Of a stretch of DNA of 64,000 nucleotides, positions 17,448-27,201 are shown piece after piece. Origin of the DNA: Flavobacterium poyangense (GTDB taxonomy: Bacteria; Bacteroidota; Bacteroidia; Flavobacteriales; Flavobacteriaceae). Position numbers and translations under genes: made by a program. The notes beneath the pieces are model-generated. The model ran no database searches. It saw nothing but the letters and a program-made list of their open reading frames with translations, and was not told the DNA's origin. The stretch's first letter is position 1. Each line of letters starts with the position of its first letter. The DNA lies in the NCBI RefSeq assembly GCF_011751075.1, contig NZ_JAALLN010000003.1, positions 62,001-126,000 of the forward strand, written 5' to 3'.

Positions 17448-18413
17448 ATGAACCAGCCTTTAATTTCTGTAATTATTCCTACTTTCAATCGTGGTTATTT
17501 AATTGGTGAAACTCTTGATAGTGTATTAACTCAAACTTATGAGAACTGGGAATGTATAATTGTTGATGACGGTTCTACAGACAATACACTTGAAGTCATT
17601 GAAGAGTATTTAAAAAAAGACTTAAGATTTAAATATTTTGAAAGACCTAAGAACATACAAAAGGGAGCAAATGCTTGTAGAAATTATGGTTTTAAAATAA
17701 GTAAAGGTGAATTTGTTAATTGGTTTGATGATGATGATATAATGTTAAATAATTTTCTCGAGAAGAAAATTGAATTATTCCATCCAGAAATCGACTTAGT
17801 GATTTGTTCAGGGACTTATGTAACTGAAAAATTAGAAAAATTACAAGTTATAGATCTGATCTTGAACTCTTATTTATTTAAAGATTATGCTTTATGGAAA
17901 TTACCAGTTCTTACACCTTCAATTTTATTTAGAAAAAAATACCTTGAAAATAAAGAACTCTTTAGTCTTACCATTTCAAGAGGACAGGAAACCGAACTTT
18001 TTTCCAGATTGTTTTATAGATTAGATACCCAAAAATTTGTAATTATAAACATATCACTGTTCTTATATCGACAACATGTATCTACAGTAACGTATAAAAA
18101 TAATGAATACGTAAAATCTTTTAAAGAATCTCAAATGATAATCGCAATTGAAAACTTTAAAAAAAGTATTCAATTAGAGGACTTCGAATTAATAAGACAT
18201 TATTATTTTATTATAATTGATTTCTTCTACAGAGGTTTGGAACAAAAACATGTAAAGATTTGCTCTCATATAGTAAAAAAAGCTACTTTTCAGATGTATA
18301 AAATAAACAAATCGTTAGGTTTAAAATTTTGTATAAGTAGTTATTTATTGATTTTAATTAAAAGAGGGAGTTATAGAATTGAAAAACATTTTAGAAAAGC
18401 TTATTTTTCATGA
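17448..18413 (+). CDS. GT2 glycosyltransferase
   Basis: A 321-residue GT-A enzyme with DDGSTD at 40-45 and a metal-binding FDDDD at 93-97. Its first 100 residues closely match the next gene (18410), including NWECIIVDD and RNYGFKISKGEF, so the two are tandem paralogues. It overlaps that gene by 4 bases. It starts one base after a truncated GT2 stump. Donor and acceptor are unknown. The sequence is very AT-rich compared with the core genes to the right. Confidence 0.9.
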   Translation: MNQPLISVIIPTFNRGYLIGETLDSVLTQTYENWECIIVDDGSTDNTLEVIEEYLKKDLRFKYFERPKNIQKGANACRNYGFKISKGEFVNWFDDDDIMLNNFLEKKIELFHPEIDLVICSGTYVTEKLEKLQVIDLILNSYLFKDYALWKLPVLTPSILFRKKYLENKELFSLTISRGQETELFSRLFYRLDTQKFVIINISLFLYRQHVSTVTYKNNEYVKSFKESQMIIAIENFKKSIQLEDFELIRHYYFIIIDFFYRGLEQKHVKICSHIVKKATFQMYKINKSLGLKFCISSYLLILIKRGSYRIEKHFRKAYFS

Positions 18414-19348
18414 AACCATTAATTTCAATTATAATTCCAACCTATAATAGGGCAGATTTAATAGGTGAAACATTAGATTCTATATTGTCGCAAACATATC
18501 AAAATTGGGAATGTATTATTGTAGATGATGATTCAACCGACAACACTGAAGAAGTTGTAGCAAGATTTATTAAAAAGGATTTTCGATTTAGTTTTCATAA
18601 AAAACCAAAAAACAGCGTAAAAGGACCTGGTTTTTCCAGGAATTATGGTTTTAAGATTAGTAAAGGTGAGTTTATATATTGGTTTGATAGTGATGATATT
18701 TTATTGAAGGAAGCTTTGGAAAGAAGGATGAGTTGTTTTCAAGATGATGTTGATGTCGTAATAGGGAAATCTGAGTTTTTTGATTCAGTTTCTAAAGAGA
18801 TATTATTTAGGAATTCTATAGTAAGCCGAGATTTAATTCATGATTATTACACAGGGAAGGTCACTTTTTATGTTTCAGGACCTTTATGGAGAAAAGCTTT
18901 TCTATTAAAAAAACAATTATTCTTTGACGAAAGAATTACATATTTAGATGATTGGGATTTTAATTTGAGAGCAATTTACAAAGTTCCCAATATGGTAATC
19001 TTAGATGAGGTTTTGTTTCTTTATAGATCGCATGCACATTCATTATCCAAGCAAGTAAATTTTTTTAATATTCAGGAATTAATATCCGAATGTTATGCAA
19101 GAAATAAACATTATGTTTTACTAAAAAAAAGTAAGATGTTGGATGAAAGGATTCATGCTTTTTTATTAAATAGATCAAGAAGAATTTTGCTGGACATTTT
19201 AATAAATAATGAAAAAGGGAGTTTTTTCTTTTGCTTTAATTTGGTAAAATTAAATTTAAAAAGTATGAAAATTCAGAATGCTTTGAAAACTACATTAGGA
19301 TTCACAACTTATAAAATTTTTAAAAGAGGTTCTGCCCTAATAAAATAA
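18410..19348 (+). CDS. GT2 glycosyltransferase, paralogue of the upstream gene
   Basis: The 312-residue protein has DDDSTD at 39-44, where Gly of the common DDGSTD is Asp, and FDSDD at 92-96. The N-terminal 100 residues closely resemble the gene at 17448; the C-terminal acceptor-binding half differs, pointing to duplication followed by change of acceptor. It ends 2 bases before the GT32 gene. It is probably a cytoplasmic enzyme adding one sugar of the repeat unit. Confidence 0.9.
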   Translation: MKPLISIIIPTYNRADLIGETLDSILSQTYQNWECIIVDDDSTDNTEEVVARFIKKDFRFSFHKKPKNSVKGPGFSRNYGFKISKGEFIYWFDSDDILLKEALERRMSCFQDDVDVVIGKSEFFDSVSKEILFRNSIVSRDLIHDYYTGKVTFYVSGPLWRKAFLLKKQLFFDERITYLDDWDFNLRAIYKVPNMVILDEVLFLYRSHAHSLSKQVNFFNIQELISECYARNKHYVLLKKSKMLDERIHAFLLNRSRRILLDILINNEKGSFFFCFNLVKLNLKSMKIQNALKTTLGFTTYKIFKRGSALIK

Positions 19349-19350
19349 AA

Positions 19351-20160
19351 TTGTACACAGACAAACAAAAAATACCACGGATCATTCATTATTGCTGGTT
19401 TGGAGGCATGTCAAAACCAAAGTTAGTTCGAGACTGTATAGCTTCTTGGAAAAGATTTATGCCTGATTATGAGATAATAGAATGGAATGAGAAGAATACA
19501 GATTTAACCCATCATTTTGTTGAAAAAGCTTATAATTTAAAAAAATGGGCATTTGTGGCTGATTACATTCGTCTGGATGTACTCAATAAAAAAGGAGGAA
19601 TATATCTAGATACTGATATGATGGTCCTGAAAAGTTTTGATAATCTTCTGGATAGTTATTGCTTTTTTGGAGCTGAGGACTTTTTTCATATCAATGCTGC
19701 GATAATAGGGACTATTCCAAAAAATGAGTTTATTAGAGAATGTCTTCAGATGTATGATGGATTAGATTTAAATGCTGGTAGCCATCTTGGAGAAATTACC
19801 ATTCCCAAAATGATTACAGCAAAGTACAATGGACTTTCACAAAATGCTCAGTATTTCAATAAAATTATATCTTGTCACGATATTGTCATTTATCCTCCAG
19901 AATATTTTTACCCATTTCCTTTTGAGAATAAAAAAGATCTGAAAAATTATAAAAATTATATTCATACTGAATCATACACAGTTCACTTATGGCATTCATC
20001 CTGGATAGAATTTTCAGAATTTCATTATTTTAGAAATTCAGAATATTCATTGGGATTCAGAAAAGTATTTAATAAAATAATTAAAGAAAAGAGAATAGAT
20101 TTAAAATATATACGAAAAATAGCATCTGCGATAAAAGAATCCTTAAATAAACGAAGATAA
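19351..20160 (+). CDS. GT32-type glycosyltransferase (DXD sugar-binding)
   Basis: A 269-residue protein with the GT32 pattern: IPRIIHYCWFGG at 8-19, then VADYIRLDVLNKKGGIYLDTDMM at 69-91, where D87-T-D89 is the metal-binding DXD. Bacterial members of this family transfer mannose or galactose-type sugars in capsule loci. The start codon is TTG at 19351, three bases after the previous stop; no ATG exists before the conserved core. A 103 base non-coding gap follows. Confidence 0.85.
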   Translation: MYTDKQKIPRIIHYCWFGGMSKPKLVRDCIASWKRFMPDYEIIEWNEKNTDLTHHFVEKAYNLKKWAFVADYIRLDVLNKKGGIYLDTDMMVLKSFDNLLDSYCFFGAEDFFHINAAIIGTIPKNEFIRECLQMYDGLDLNAGSHLGEITIPKMITAKYNGLSQNAQYFNKIISCHDIVIYPPEYFYPFPFENKKDLKNYKNYIHTESYTVHLWHSSWIEFSEFHYFRNSEYSLGFRKVFNKIIKEKRIDLKYIRKIASAIKESLNKRR

Positions 20161-20263
20161 TTTTATAATGCAGATAATAACTTGTTAAGGTAGATGGTAT
20201 TTATAAGGGAAAAGAGGCTAATTGTCAGAAAAAGATATAATTGAAAATGGAGATGACTAAATA

Positions 20264-21451
20264 ATGGATAATAAGTATAAAATCAGATTATTTTTTTTGA
20301 AAGTAAAAGCATTGCTTAAACTAATCTCTTTTATGGTTTATGAGCTGAATAAAATTAAAAATGCAAAAGTTATTTTTTTCTTCCCTTATTATCATACAGG
20401 TGGGGCAGAGAAGGTGCATCTAAATATTGTGAAAGCAATTAAAGATGTTGAAAATTATGTCTTTTTTACTGATGAATCTTACTCAGATGGTTTTAAAAAT
20501 CAATTTTATAAATGTGCCAGTGTTTATGAAGTATATGATTTTTTAAATAGAAACTACTTTGTAAAAAAACTTTTTATAAAGGTTTTAGTATCTAAAATTA
20601 ATGGTTCTAAAAAAATAAAATCTGTTTTCGGATGTCATTCAGTATTTTATTATGAATTATTACCTCATATCTCAAAGAAGGTAAGAAAATACGATCTTAC
20701 ACATGCATTTATCAAACCAGATAAAGGAGGAATCGAAATTTTTAGTTTACCATATGTTAAAAATTTAGATAAAAGAATCGTTATTAATTCAAAAACAAAA
20801 CAGGATTACATTGATTTGTACAATTTGCAAGGCTTATCTGAATTTAATGAGAAAATCGAAGTTATTCCAAATGGGATCGAAATTTTGCAAAAAAGCAATA
20901 ATATCAAAAATGATGATTTTTTTTACGTTGGCTTTGTTGGTCGGTGGGCTAAAGAAAAAAGACCTGAGATGTATTTAAAAATTGCAAATCAAGTTAGAAA
21001 AGATTACCCTGATATTCGTTTTGTCATGGCTGGGCCTAATTTTGAAGAAAATGAGCAAGCAATTAAAGATTCAGGAATTATTAATTTGGGAGAAATTAAA
21101 GATGAGAATATTTTAAGGGAATGGTATGATAGAATGAATGTGATTTTAATAACGTCATACAGAGAAGGATTTCCAATGGTAATTATGGAGTCGATGATGT
21201 TTGGGGTAATTCCTATTTCTTCTAATGTAGGAAGTATTAGCGAACATTTAATTGATAATGTTAATGGCTTTTTGGTTGAAAATGAATTGCACATTACAGA
21301 TATCGAAAATAAATTTAGTGAAAAAATAATTTATCTGTATAAAAATAAAGAGGTACAAATACAGCTTTCAAAAAATGCAAAACAATATGGAGTAAGTAAG
21401 TTTGGAATTGATAGTTTTAGAGAAAAATATAGATCATTATTACTTAATTAA
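20264..21451 (+). CDS. GT4 glycosyltransferase
   Basis: A GT-B enzyme of 395 residues. The N-terminal domain carries the acceptor-side loop TGGAEK at 45-50, the C-terminal domain FVGRWAKEKRPEM at 224-236 and the E301/E309 pair in REGFPMVIMES. It probably uses a UDP- or GDP-activated sugar with retention of configuration. The ATG at 20264 follows a 103 base gap, possibly a transcription or recombination boundary, but no promoter box is recognisable there. Confidence 0.9.
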   Translation: MDNKYKIRLFFLKVKALLKLISFMVYELNKIKNAKVIFFFPYYHTGGAEKVHLNIVKAIKDVENYVFFTDESYSDGFKNQFYKCASVYEVYDFLNRNYFVKKLFIKVLVSKINGSKKIKSVFGCHSVFYYELLPHISKKVRKYDLTHAFIKPDKGGIEIFSLPYVKNLDKRIVINSKTKQDYIDLYNLQGLSEFNEKIEVIPNGIEILQKSNNIKNDDFFYVGFVGRWAKEKRPEMYLKIANQVRKDYPDIRFVMAGPNFEENEQAIKDSGIINLGEIKDENILREWYDRMNVILITSYREGFPMVIMESMMFGVIPISSNVGSISEHLIDNVNGFLVENELHITDIENKFSEKIIYLYKNKEVQIQLSKNAKQYGVSKFGIDSFREKYRSLLLN

Positions 21452-21468
21452 ATTCAAAATATAGGAAG

Positions 21469-22389
21469 ATGTCTCTACAAGACCCCAAAGTATCCATTAT
21501 AGTACCAAGTTACAATCAAGGTCAATTTATAAATGAAACCCTTTTGTCTGTTTATAACCAGATTTATGTTAATTGGGAATGTATAATTGTTAATGACGGA
21601 AGTACCGATAATACAGAAGAAATTGCAAGATTATGGCAAGTTAAAGACAGCAGATTCAAATACTTTTATAAAGAGAATAGCGGTGTAAGCAGTACGAGAA
21701 ATTTTGGCATTTCTAAAGCTACGGGAATTTATCTTCAATTTTTAGATTCAGATGATCTCTTGGATGAGAAAAAAATACAATTATCGGTTGATCAAATACA
21801 AAAAACGGTTGGGAGAAAACCTCAGGTAGTTATATCAAATTTTAAGATGATATCTTCTGATTCTAAAGAGATTCTGCCAGCTTTTTGCGAGGTGAATGAA
21901 AAATCATTTACGTTTGAAAATTTTTTGTATAATTTGTTTTCGATTCAATTGCAATGCGGTTTTTTTGATATAAAATTATTTGAGAATATAAAATTTCCGG
22001 AAAAATTGTCAGCTCAGGAAGATTGGATTGTCTGGATTAACATTTTTAAAAACAATCCTAATTATAGTTTTATAGATTTGCCATTAGCTTATTACAGAAT
22101 TAATCCGTCCGGTAGGATGAATACAATTGGTGCTGATGATAATCAAATTAAAATTTTAGACTCATTAAAGGAAATATTGACTTATGATCAGTATCATAAA
22201 TTTTCTGTTGATTTAATATCGAGACATTTTAATTCAGCAAAATTATTTAAAAATAATTTGAACGAAGTTAAGAAGTCTAATACTTACCAGTTTGGATTAT
22301 TAATTAAAAAAGTACTTGAAAAAATGAGATTGCTGGGATTGGGTAAACAAATTTTTAAACATGTTCTAAAATTTAAAAGTAAAAATTAG
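21469..22389 (+). CDS. GT2 glycosyltransferase
   Basis: A GT-A protein of 306 residues with NDGSTD at 42-47 and LDSDD at 92-96, and the conserved GVSSTRNFGI block. A QEDW sequence near residue 183 fits the catalytic-base ED region. It is related to the paralogous pair at 17448/18410 (shared NWECIIV) but more distant. It lies 17 bases downstream of a GT4 gene in the same direction. Confidence 0.9.
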   Translation: MSLQDPKVSIIVPSYNQGQFINETLLSVYNQIYVNWECIIVNDGSTDNTEEIARLWQVKDSRFKYFYKENSGVSSTRNFGISKATGIYLQFLDSDDLLDEKKIQLSVDQIQKTVGRKPQVVISNFKMISSDSKEILPAFCEVNEKSFTFENFLYNLFSIQLQCGFFDIKLFENIKFPEKLSAQEDWIVWINIFKNNPNYSFIDLPLAYYRINPSGRMNTIGADDNQIKILDSLKEILTYDQYHKFSVDLISRHFNSAKLFKNNLNEVKKSNTYQFGLLIKKVLEKMRLLGLGKQIFKHVLKFKSKN

Positions 22390-22422
22390 CGCTCTGTAAA
22401 TCTACCGTAACAGAAAAAGAAT

Positions 22423-23283
22423 ATGATTTCGATAATAATATGTTCCAGAGATATACATCTTTATAATAAAGTATCAAAAAGTATTGAAGAAACAATTGGA
22501 ATAATCGACTATGAAATTATAAGGATCGATAATTCTAATGAGAATTTATCAATTACAAAAGCCTATAATAAAGGAATTCAAAAAGCAAAATATGAGTATA
22601 TGCTCTTTGTTCATGAAGATGTTCTTTTTCATACTAAAAATTGGGCTCCTATTCTTATAAATACATTTGATCTGAACTTAGAATGTGGATTGATTGGGGT
22701 TGCAGGTGCAAAATATAAAAGTAAATATCCTAGTGCATTTTGGCATACAAAAGAAGAATTCTTATGTATAAACCTGATTCAACATTATCCAAATAAACCC
22801 GCAAGTCATGTTAAACTTGGTTTTCGAGAAAGTCACAACGAAGAAATGGCAGTAATTGATGGGGTTTTTATAGCTTTAAAAAAAAGTATAGGAGTTCAAT
22901 TTAATGAAGAAATTTACGGCTTTCATTGTTATGATTTAGGAATTAGTATTGATGTGTTAGAAAAAGGGCATAAGATTTTGGTTTCAGATCAAATTTTAAT
23001 AGAACATTTTTCTAACGGGAATACAAATTTAGATTTTATAAAAGGAGTTCTTAAATTTCATGACTTATATAAAAGTAAACTCCTCAAAAGTAGTAATAAG
23101 AAGGATAGGCATTTGGAATCGTTAGCATTAAAAAAATTCTTAGAACTCTGTTTCTATTATAGAACTGTACCTTTTAAATTGTGGATGTTTAATATATTAA
23201 ATAAACCTTTTGATAGATTGAATTACAAGATACTGAAGCTGAAAATATATGAATTAAGAACTAAAATAAGATTTGATGTCTAA
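22423..23283 (+). CDS. GT2-like glycosyltransferase (atypical)
   Basis: The 286-residue protein begins ISIIICSRD and has RIDNSNEN at 34-41 in place of the usual DDGSTD. HEDV at 64-67 takes the place of the metal-binding DXD. This pattern belongs to the GT2-like group that includes StrF-type proteins. It has a later HCYDLGIS segment consistent with the base region. It overlaps the next gene by 8 bases. Activity is likely but the donor is unknown. Confidence 0.78.
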   Translation: MISIIICSRDIHLYNKVSKSIEETIGIIDYEIIRIDNSNENLSITKAYNKGIQKAKYEYMLFVHEDVLFHTKNWAPILINTFDLNLECGLIGVAGAKYKSKYPSAFWHTKEEFLCINLIQHYPNKPASHVKLGFRESHNEEMAVIDGVFIALKKSIGVQFNEEIYGFHCYDLGISIDVLEKGHKILVSDQILIEHFSNGNTNLDFIKGVLKFHDLYKSKLLKSSNKKDRHLESLALKKFLELCFYYRTVPFKLWMFNILNKPFDRLNYKILKLKIYELRTKIRFDV

Positions 23284-24199
23284 AGTTTCCATAATAGTAC
23301 CCAGTTATAACCATGGGGAATTTTTATTTGACAGATTATATAGTATACTTAATCAAACATACAAAGATTGGGAAGTGATTATAATTGATGATCAATCTAC
23401 AGATAATAGTGTATGGATAATTTCAGATTTTTTGGCAAAAAACGCTGATTTTAGAGTAAAATATTTTATTATAAATGATAAAAATTCTGGCACTGGTTAT
23501 TCTTCATGGCAAAAAGGAATCAGTTTGGCTGAAACAGAGTATATTTGGATTGCAGAAACCGATGATTATTCGGAACCAACTTTTTTGGAGGAATTAGTAA
23601 ATATCTTAAATGTGAATCAAGAAACCTCACTTGCCTTTTCAGGTAGTCATTATGTTGAAAATGGGGTAATTATTTACGATTCTGCAAATAGAACAAAAGA
23701 TCTGAATACCTCAATAGGGGAATATAAAATTATAGATAAGGAGCTTTTCTTTGAAAAAATGCCCTTTGATACCTATATCACTAATGGAAGTTCTGTGGTT
23801 TTTAGGAAGCCTAAATTCGAAATCCCATCTGAGCTTTTTACTAATAGATTATGTTCGGATCTTTTTCTTTGGTCTTATTTGCTGGAAAACAGTTCTTTTG
23901 CATTTCTAAATAAAAATCTAAATTTTTTCAGAAGACATGAAGGTTCAACCTCATCTTATCTGCAAAAGAATAAATTGGAAACCGTTTATCATGAAAAAGC
24001 AAATTATTTAAATTATTTTACGCAAACTACCAAATATGATCAATTTATAGAGCACTATATAAAAAATTATATATGGATTAATAAAAAAGATTTTTTAAAT
24101 ACTTCAAGTATCCAAAAGATTCAATCAGATAAAAAATTGAAAACACTATATTTTTACAAATTGCTTCAGTTTATAATATCAAAAATTTTAAAAAAATGA
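23276..24199 (+). CDS. GT2 glycosyltransferase
   Basis: A 307-residue GT-A enzyme with DDQSTD at 38-43 and AETDD at 93-97. The ATG at 23276 is preferred to the TTG one codon earlier. SGTGYSSWQKG takes the place of the usual Arg-Asn block, seen in a GT2 subgroup from polysaccharide loci. It overlaps both neighbours, by 8 bases upstream and 4 bases (ATGA) downstream, so it is translationally coupled within the run. Confidence 0.88.
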   Translation: MSKVSIIVPSYNHGEFLFDRLYSILNQTYKDWEVIIIDDQSTDNSVWIISDFLAKNADFRVKYFIINDKNSGTGYSSWQKGISLAETEYIWIAETDDYSEPTFLEELVNILNVNQETSLAFSGSHYVENGVIIYDSANRTKDLNTSIGEYKIIDKELFFEKMPFDTYITNGSSVVFRKPKFEIPSELFTNRLCSDLFLWSYLLENSSFAFLNKNLNFFRRHEGSTSSYLQKNKLETVYHEKANYLNYFTQTTKYDQFIEHYIKNYIWINKKDFLNTSSIQKIQSDKKLKTLYFYKLLQFIISKILKK

Positions 24200-25065
24200 A
24201 TCCCCTAGTTAGTGTTATTATACCAACATACAATCGCAGTAAATATCTTATGAATGCGATTCAGTCGGTAAGTAATCAATCCTACAATAATATTGAGATA
24301 GTTGTTGTTGATGATGGATCTTCAAATAATTATGCTGAAGCGATTTGTAATCAGTTTCCTAATTGCACTTATTTTTTCAAAAAAAACGGAGGGTTGTCAT
24401 CAGCTAGAAATTTTGGAATTAATAAAGCAAATGGCGAGTTTATAGCTTTTTTAGATGATGATGATTTCTGGGGAAATTCTAAAATCGAAAAGCAAATTAA
24501 AGTTTTTCAGGAAAATCCTAAAGTAGATTGTGTACATTCCGCAGCAGCGGTTGTTAATGAAAAAGGACAATTAACGGGTGACATCATAGGTGCTAATAAA
24601 GATAAAGTTCACAAACGTTCTGGTTATGTTTTTTGGAATGCTCTAGGTACTTGGGTAGTCAAATCTCCAACTCCTTTAATTAGGAAAAGTGTTTTTAAAA
24701 GCGATATGATGTTTGATGAAAACATAAAAGTAGGAGAAGATGTTGACTTTTATCAGAGAATGTTTTATCGGCATAAAATTTTCTATATTCAAGAACCCTT
24801 AGCTTTTTATAGAGAATATTTAGATGAAGACAGACTGTCAAAAAAGCTTGAAAAATATATAGGTCTCGAATATAATATGCTGATAAACTTTAAACAAATG
24901 GGAGTTATTAATCCATTTGTTTTATATAGAATAAAATTGCGTCTAGCGAAACGTGCAATATTAAAATGGGAACAATTATATAGTAACAAAAAAGTAAAGA
25001 TTAGTTTCTTGTATTTAATTTTTAATCCAACTAGTTGTATAATTAAGTTTTCCAGATGCGAGTAG
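24196..25065 (+). CDS. GT2 glycosyltransferase
   Basis: A 289-residue GT-A enzyme: VDDGSS at 38-43, GGLSSARNFGINKANGEF at 65-82, LDDDD at 86-90, and GEDVDFYQR as the likely base region. All family landmarks are complete. It overlaps the following gene by 10 bases. The product should act at the cytoplasmic face of the membrane on lipid-linked glycan. Specificity is not predictable. Confidence 0.9.
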   Translation: MNPLVSVIIPTYNRSKYLMNAIQSVSNQSYNNIEIVVVDDGSSNNYAEAICNQFPNCTYFFKKNGGLSSARNFGINKANGEFIAFLDDDDFWGNSKIEKQIKVFQENPKVDCVHSAAAVVNEKGQLTGDIIGANKDKVHKRSGYVFWNALGTWVVKSPTPLIRKSVFKSDMMFDENIKVGEDVDFYQRMFYRHKIFYIQEPLAFYREYLDEDRLSKKLEKYIGLEYNMLINFKQMGVINPFVLYRIKLRLAKRAILKWEQLYSNKKVKISFLYLIFNPTSCIIKFSRCE

Positions 25066-26090
25066 GTTTTAATCCAAATAAAGATAAATCACAGGAATCA
25101 AATGATTTTTTTCATCATGTTGTAATTCCTGTTTATATTCCCGATCAGGAAGGATATTTTAAAGACGCTTTTAAAATTTTGCAATATTGTCTTGAATCTG
25201 TATTTAAGACTATTCATTCAAAGACTTATATTTCAATCGTAAATAACGGGAGTCATCAAATGATTACTGCATATTTAAATGATCTTTTCGAAAAGGGAAA
25301 AATACACGAAATAATTAATACTTCAAACATTGGAAAACTCAATGCAATATTGAAAGGCATCTCAGGACATAGTTTTGCATTTGTAACCGTTACTGATTGT
25401 GATGTAATGTTCTTAAAAGACTGGCAAAAAGAGACATATACTGTTTTTGAGAAGTTTCCGAAAACCGGAGCGGTTTGTCCAACACCATCTTCAAGAGCCC
25501 TAAAAAGCTATACTTTTAATATTTGGTTTGAACTGCTGTTTTCGAAATCACTTCGATTTGCAAAAGTTAAAAACCCGGAGGCGTTAAAAGCCTTTGCAGC
25601 GAGTGTCGGAAAACTTAATATGTATAATAGTGTGCATTTGGAAAAATACCTTACGGTGACGAATGGCTATTTTAGAGCGGTTACTGGTGCGGGTCATTTT
25701 GTAACAACATTTAGAAAAGAAGTTTTCGAAAAAACGGAGATTAAATACTCTAATTTTATGCTTGGAGGAGATAGTGAGGATAAATTACTGGATTTTCCGG
25801 TAGTTAAAAAGGGAATGTGGCGACTTTCAACTGAGGATAATTTTGCTTACCATTTAGGAAATGTAGAAGAAAAATGGATGCAGGAAACTTTGGAACAAAT
25901 AAAACCGAATGATTTTTTTCCTGTTGAAGCTATTGCTTTACGAAAAATAAAATCGTCAAAAATGGCATTTTTATTAAAATATAAAATATTCTCAAGGATA
26001 ATTGCAAAAAAGCAGATATGGCATTATTGTCTTAGGAAAAAAGGACTTACTAGAGAAGAAGTACTGCTATATACCCAGAAATATGAATAA
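25056..26090 (+). CDS. GT-A fold glycosyltransferase (GT2-related)
   Basis: This 344-residue protein starts with an unusual 20-residue lead before VVIPVYIPD, has NNGS at 63-66 in place of DDGS, TSNIGKLNAIL at 89-99, and a DXD-type TDCDVMF at 113-119. The pattern fits a GT-A glycosyltransferase distant from classic GT2. Base composition is less AT-rich than the genes before it, which suggests a different origin from the run at 17448-25065. It overlaps the next gene by 8 bases. Confidence 0.8.
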   Translation: MRVGFNPNKDKSQESNDFFHHVVIPVYIPDQEGYFKDAFKILQYCLESVFKTIHSKTYISIVNNGSHQMITAYLNDLFEKGKIHEIINTSNIGKLNAILKGISGHSFAFVTVTDCDVMFLKDWQKETYTVFEKFPKTGAVCPTPSSRALKSYTFNIWFELLFSKSLRFAKVKNPEALKAFAASVGKLNMYNSVHLEKYLTVTNGYFRAVTGAGHFVTTFRKEVFEKTEIKYSNFMLGGDSEDKLLDFPVVKKGMWRLSTEDNFAYHLGNVEEKWMQETLEQIKPNDFFPVEAIALRKIKSSKMAFLLKYKIFSRIIAKKQIWHYCLRKKGLTREEVLLYTQKYE

Positions 26091-27201
26091 TCCGATACGA
26101 GTAATTCTGATTTCTCAGATCGCTCTTCCATATAGTAAAATTGGGAGCTGGTCGACGCTATATAAAAATTATCTCGAGAATACACATAGAATCGATTATA
26201 TTATATGCCCGAAACCACAAAAGCTGTTTGAAGGAATACAGTATCATTTTGCAAAGCTTACATTTTGGCACAAATTGCAACGTAAATTTCTGAGGCGTAA
26301 AAATCTGGAATATTTTCGGGCTTTTGATAAAATAATTGACCCCAGTCAGAAATATATTATTCAGATTGTCGATAACTATGGAATGGTTAAATCACTAAAA
26401 AAGCACCTTGTTGCGAAAGGAATTGCAGAACAATGTTATATTCAGTTTTTTTACCATGGCTTTTCGCCCTATGTGAAATCAGGTTCAGGCGATGAATTTT
26501 ATGAGATTATTGATGAAATGGTCGTATTAACGATGGACAGCTACAAAGCTCACAAAAAAAGTATTAGTGTATTGCCAAGTCATTTTTCAATATTAAATAA
26601 CGGAATTGATACAAAGAGGTTTAAGAAAGTTTCAGAATTTGAAAAAAATATACTAAAAAAAGAATTAGGTTTTGGTGATAAAATAACCTTCGTTTGGTGT
26701 TCGCAAGACCGTCCAAAGAAGGGATTAGATTTAATTTTAGAGGTTTGGAGAAAAACCTATTCTGTTGAAAAAAAGATGCAATTGCTTGTGATTGGTTGTG
26801 ATCCGAGACCAAAAATGGAGGGAGTTGTTTTTTTGGGAAAAATTGCAAACGAAGAACTTCCGAAATATTATCAGGCCTCAGATTGTTATCTTTTCCCTAC
26901 TTTATGGCAGGAAGGTTTTGGGCTTAGTTTGATAGAAGCTTTACACTGTGGGAATTATTGTATTGCATCCGCCTTTGGTGGCGTTCCCGAAGTTTTACAA
27001 TATGGGAAACTCGGAAAGTTAATCGAAAATCCTCATTTTGTTTCGGAATGGGAAATGGCAATAAATGAGTTTTTAGAGGGAAATAGTAGACTTCCTGAAT
27101 TCTCAGATGATTTGTACGCTATGGAAAATTGGAACAAAGGAATGAATGAAATTATTGAAAAAGCTAAAAGTAGATTAATAAACAGAGAAATTATAGCGTG
27201 A
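26083..27201 (+). CDS. GT4 glycosyltransferase
   Basis: A GT-B enzyme of 372 residues from the ATG at 26083. An in-frame ATG at 26002 exists but would overlap the upstream gene by 89 bases and add an uncharacteristic basic lead. The C-terminal domain has WCSQDRPKKGLD, and the E277/E285 pair lies in QEGFGLSLIEA. It overlaps the acyltransferase gene by 4 bases. It likely adds a sugar before acylation of the same unit. Confidence 0.88.
   Translation: MNNPIRVILISQIALPYSKIGSWSTLYKNYLENTHRIDYIICPKPQKLFEGIQYHFAKLTFWHKLQRKFLRRKNLEYFRAFDKIIDPSQKYIIQIVDNYGMVKSLKKHLVAKGIAEQCYIQFFYHGFSPYVKSGSGDEFYEIIDEMVVLTMDSYKAHKKSISVLPSHFSILNNGIDTKRFKKVSEFEKNILKKELGFGDKITFVWCSQDRPKKGLDLILEVWRKTYSVEKKMQLLVIGCDPRPKMEGVVFLGKIANEELPKYYQASDCYLFPTLWQEGFGLSLIEALHCGNYCIASAFGGVPEVLQYGKLGKLIENPHFVSEWEMAINEFLEGNSRLPEFSDDLYAMENWNKGMNEIIEKAKSRLINREIIA

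Noticed and set aside
26002-26082. Upstream extension of the GT4 gene at 26083
   Set aside because: It lies wholly inside the previous gene and adds a basic lead not typical of the family.
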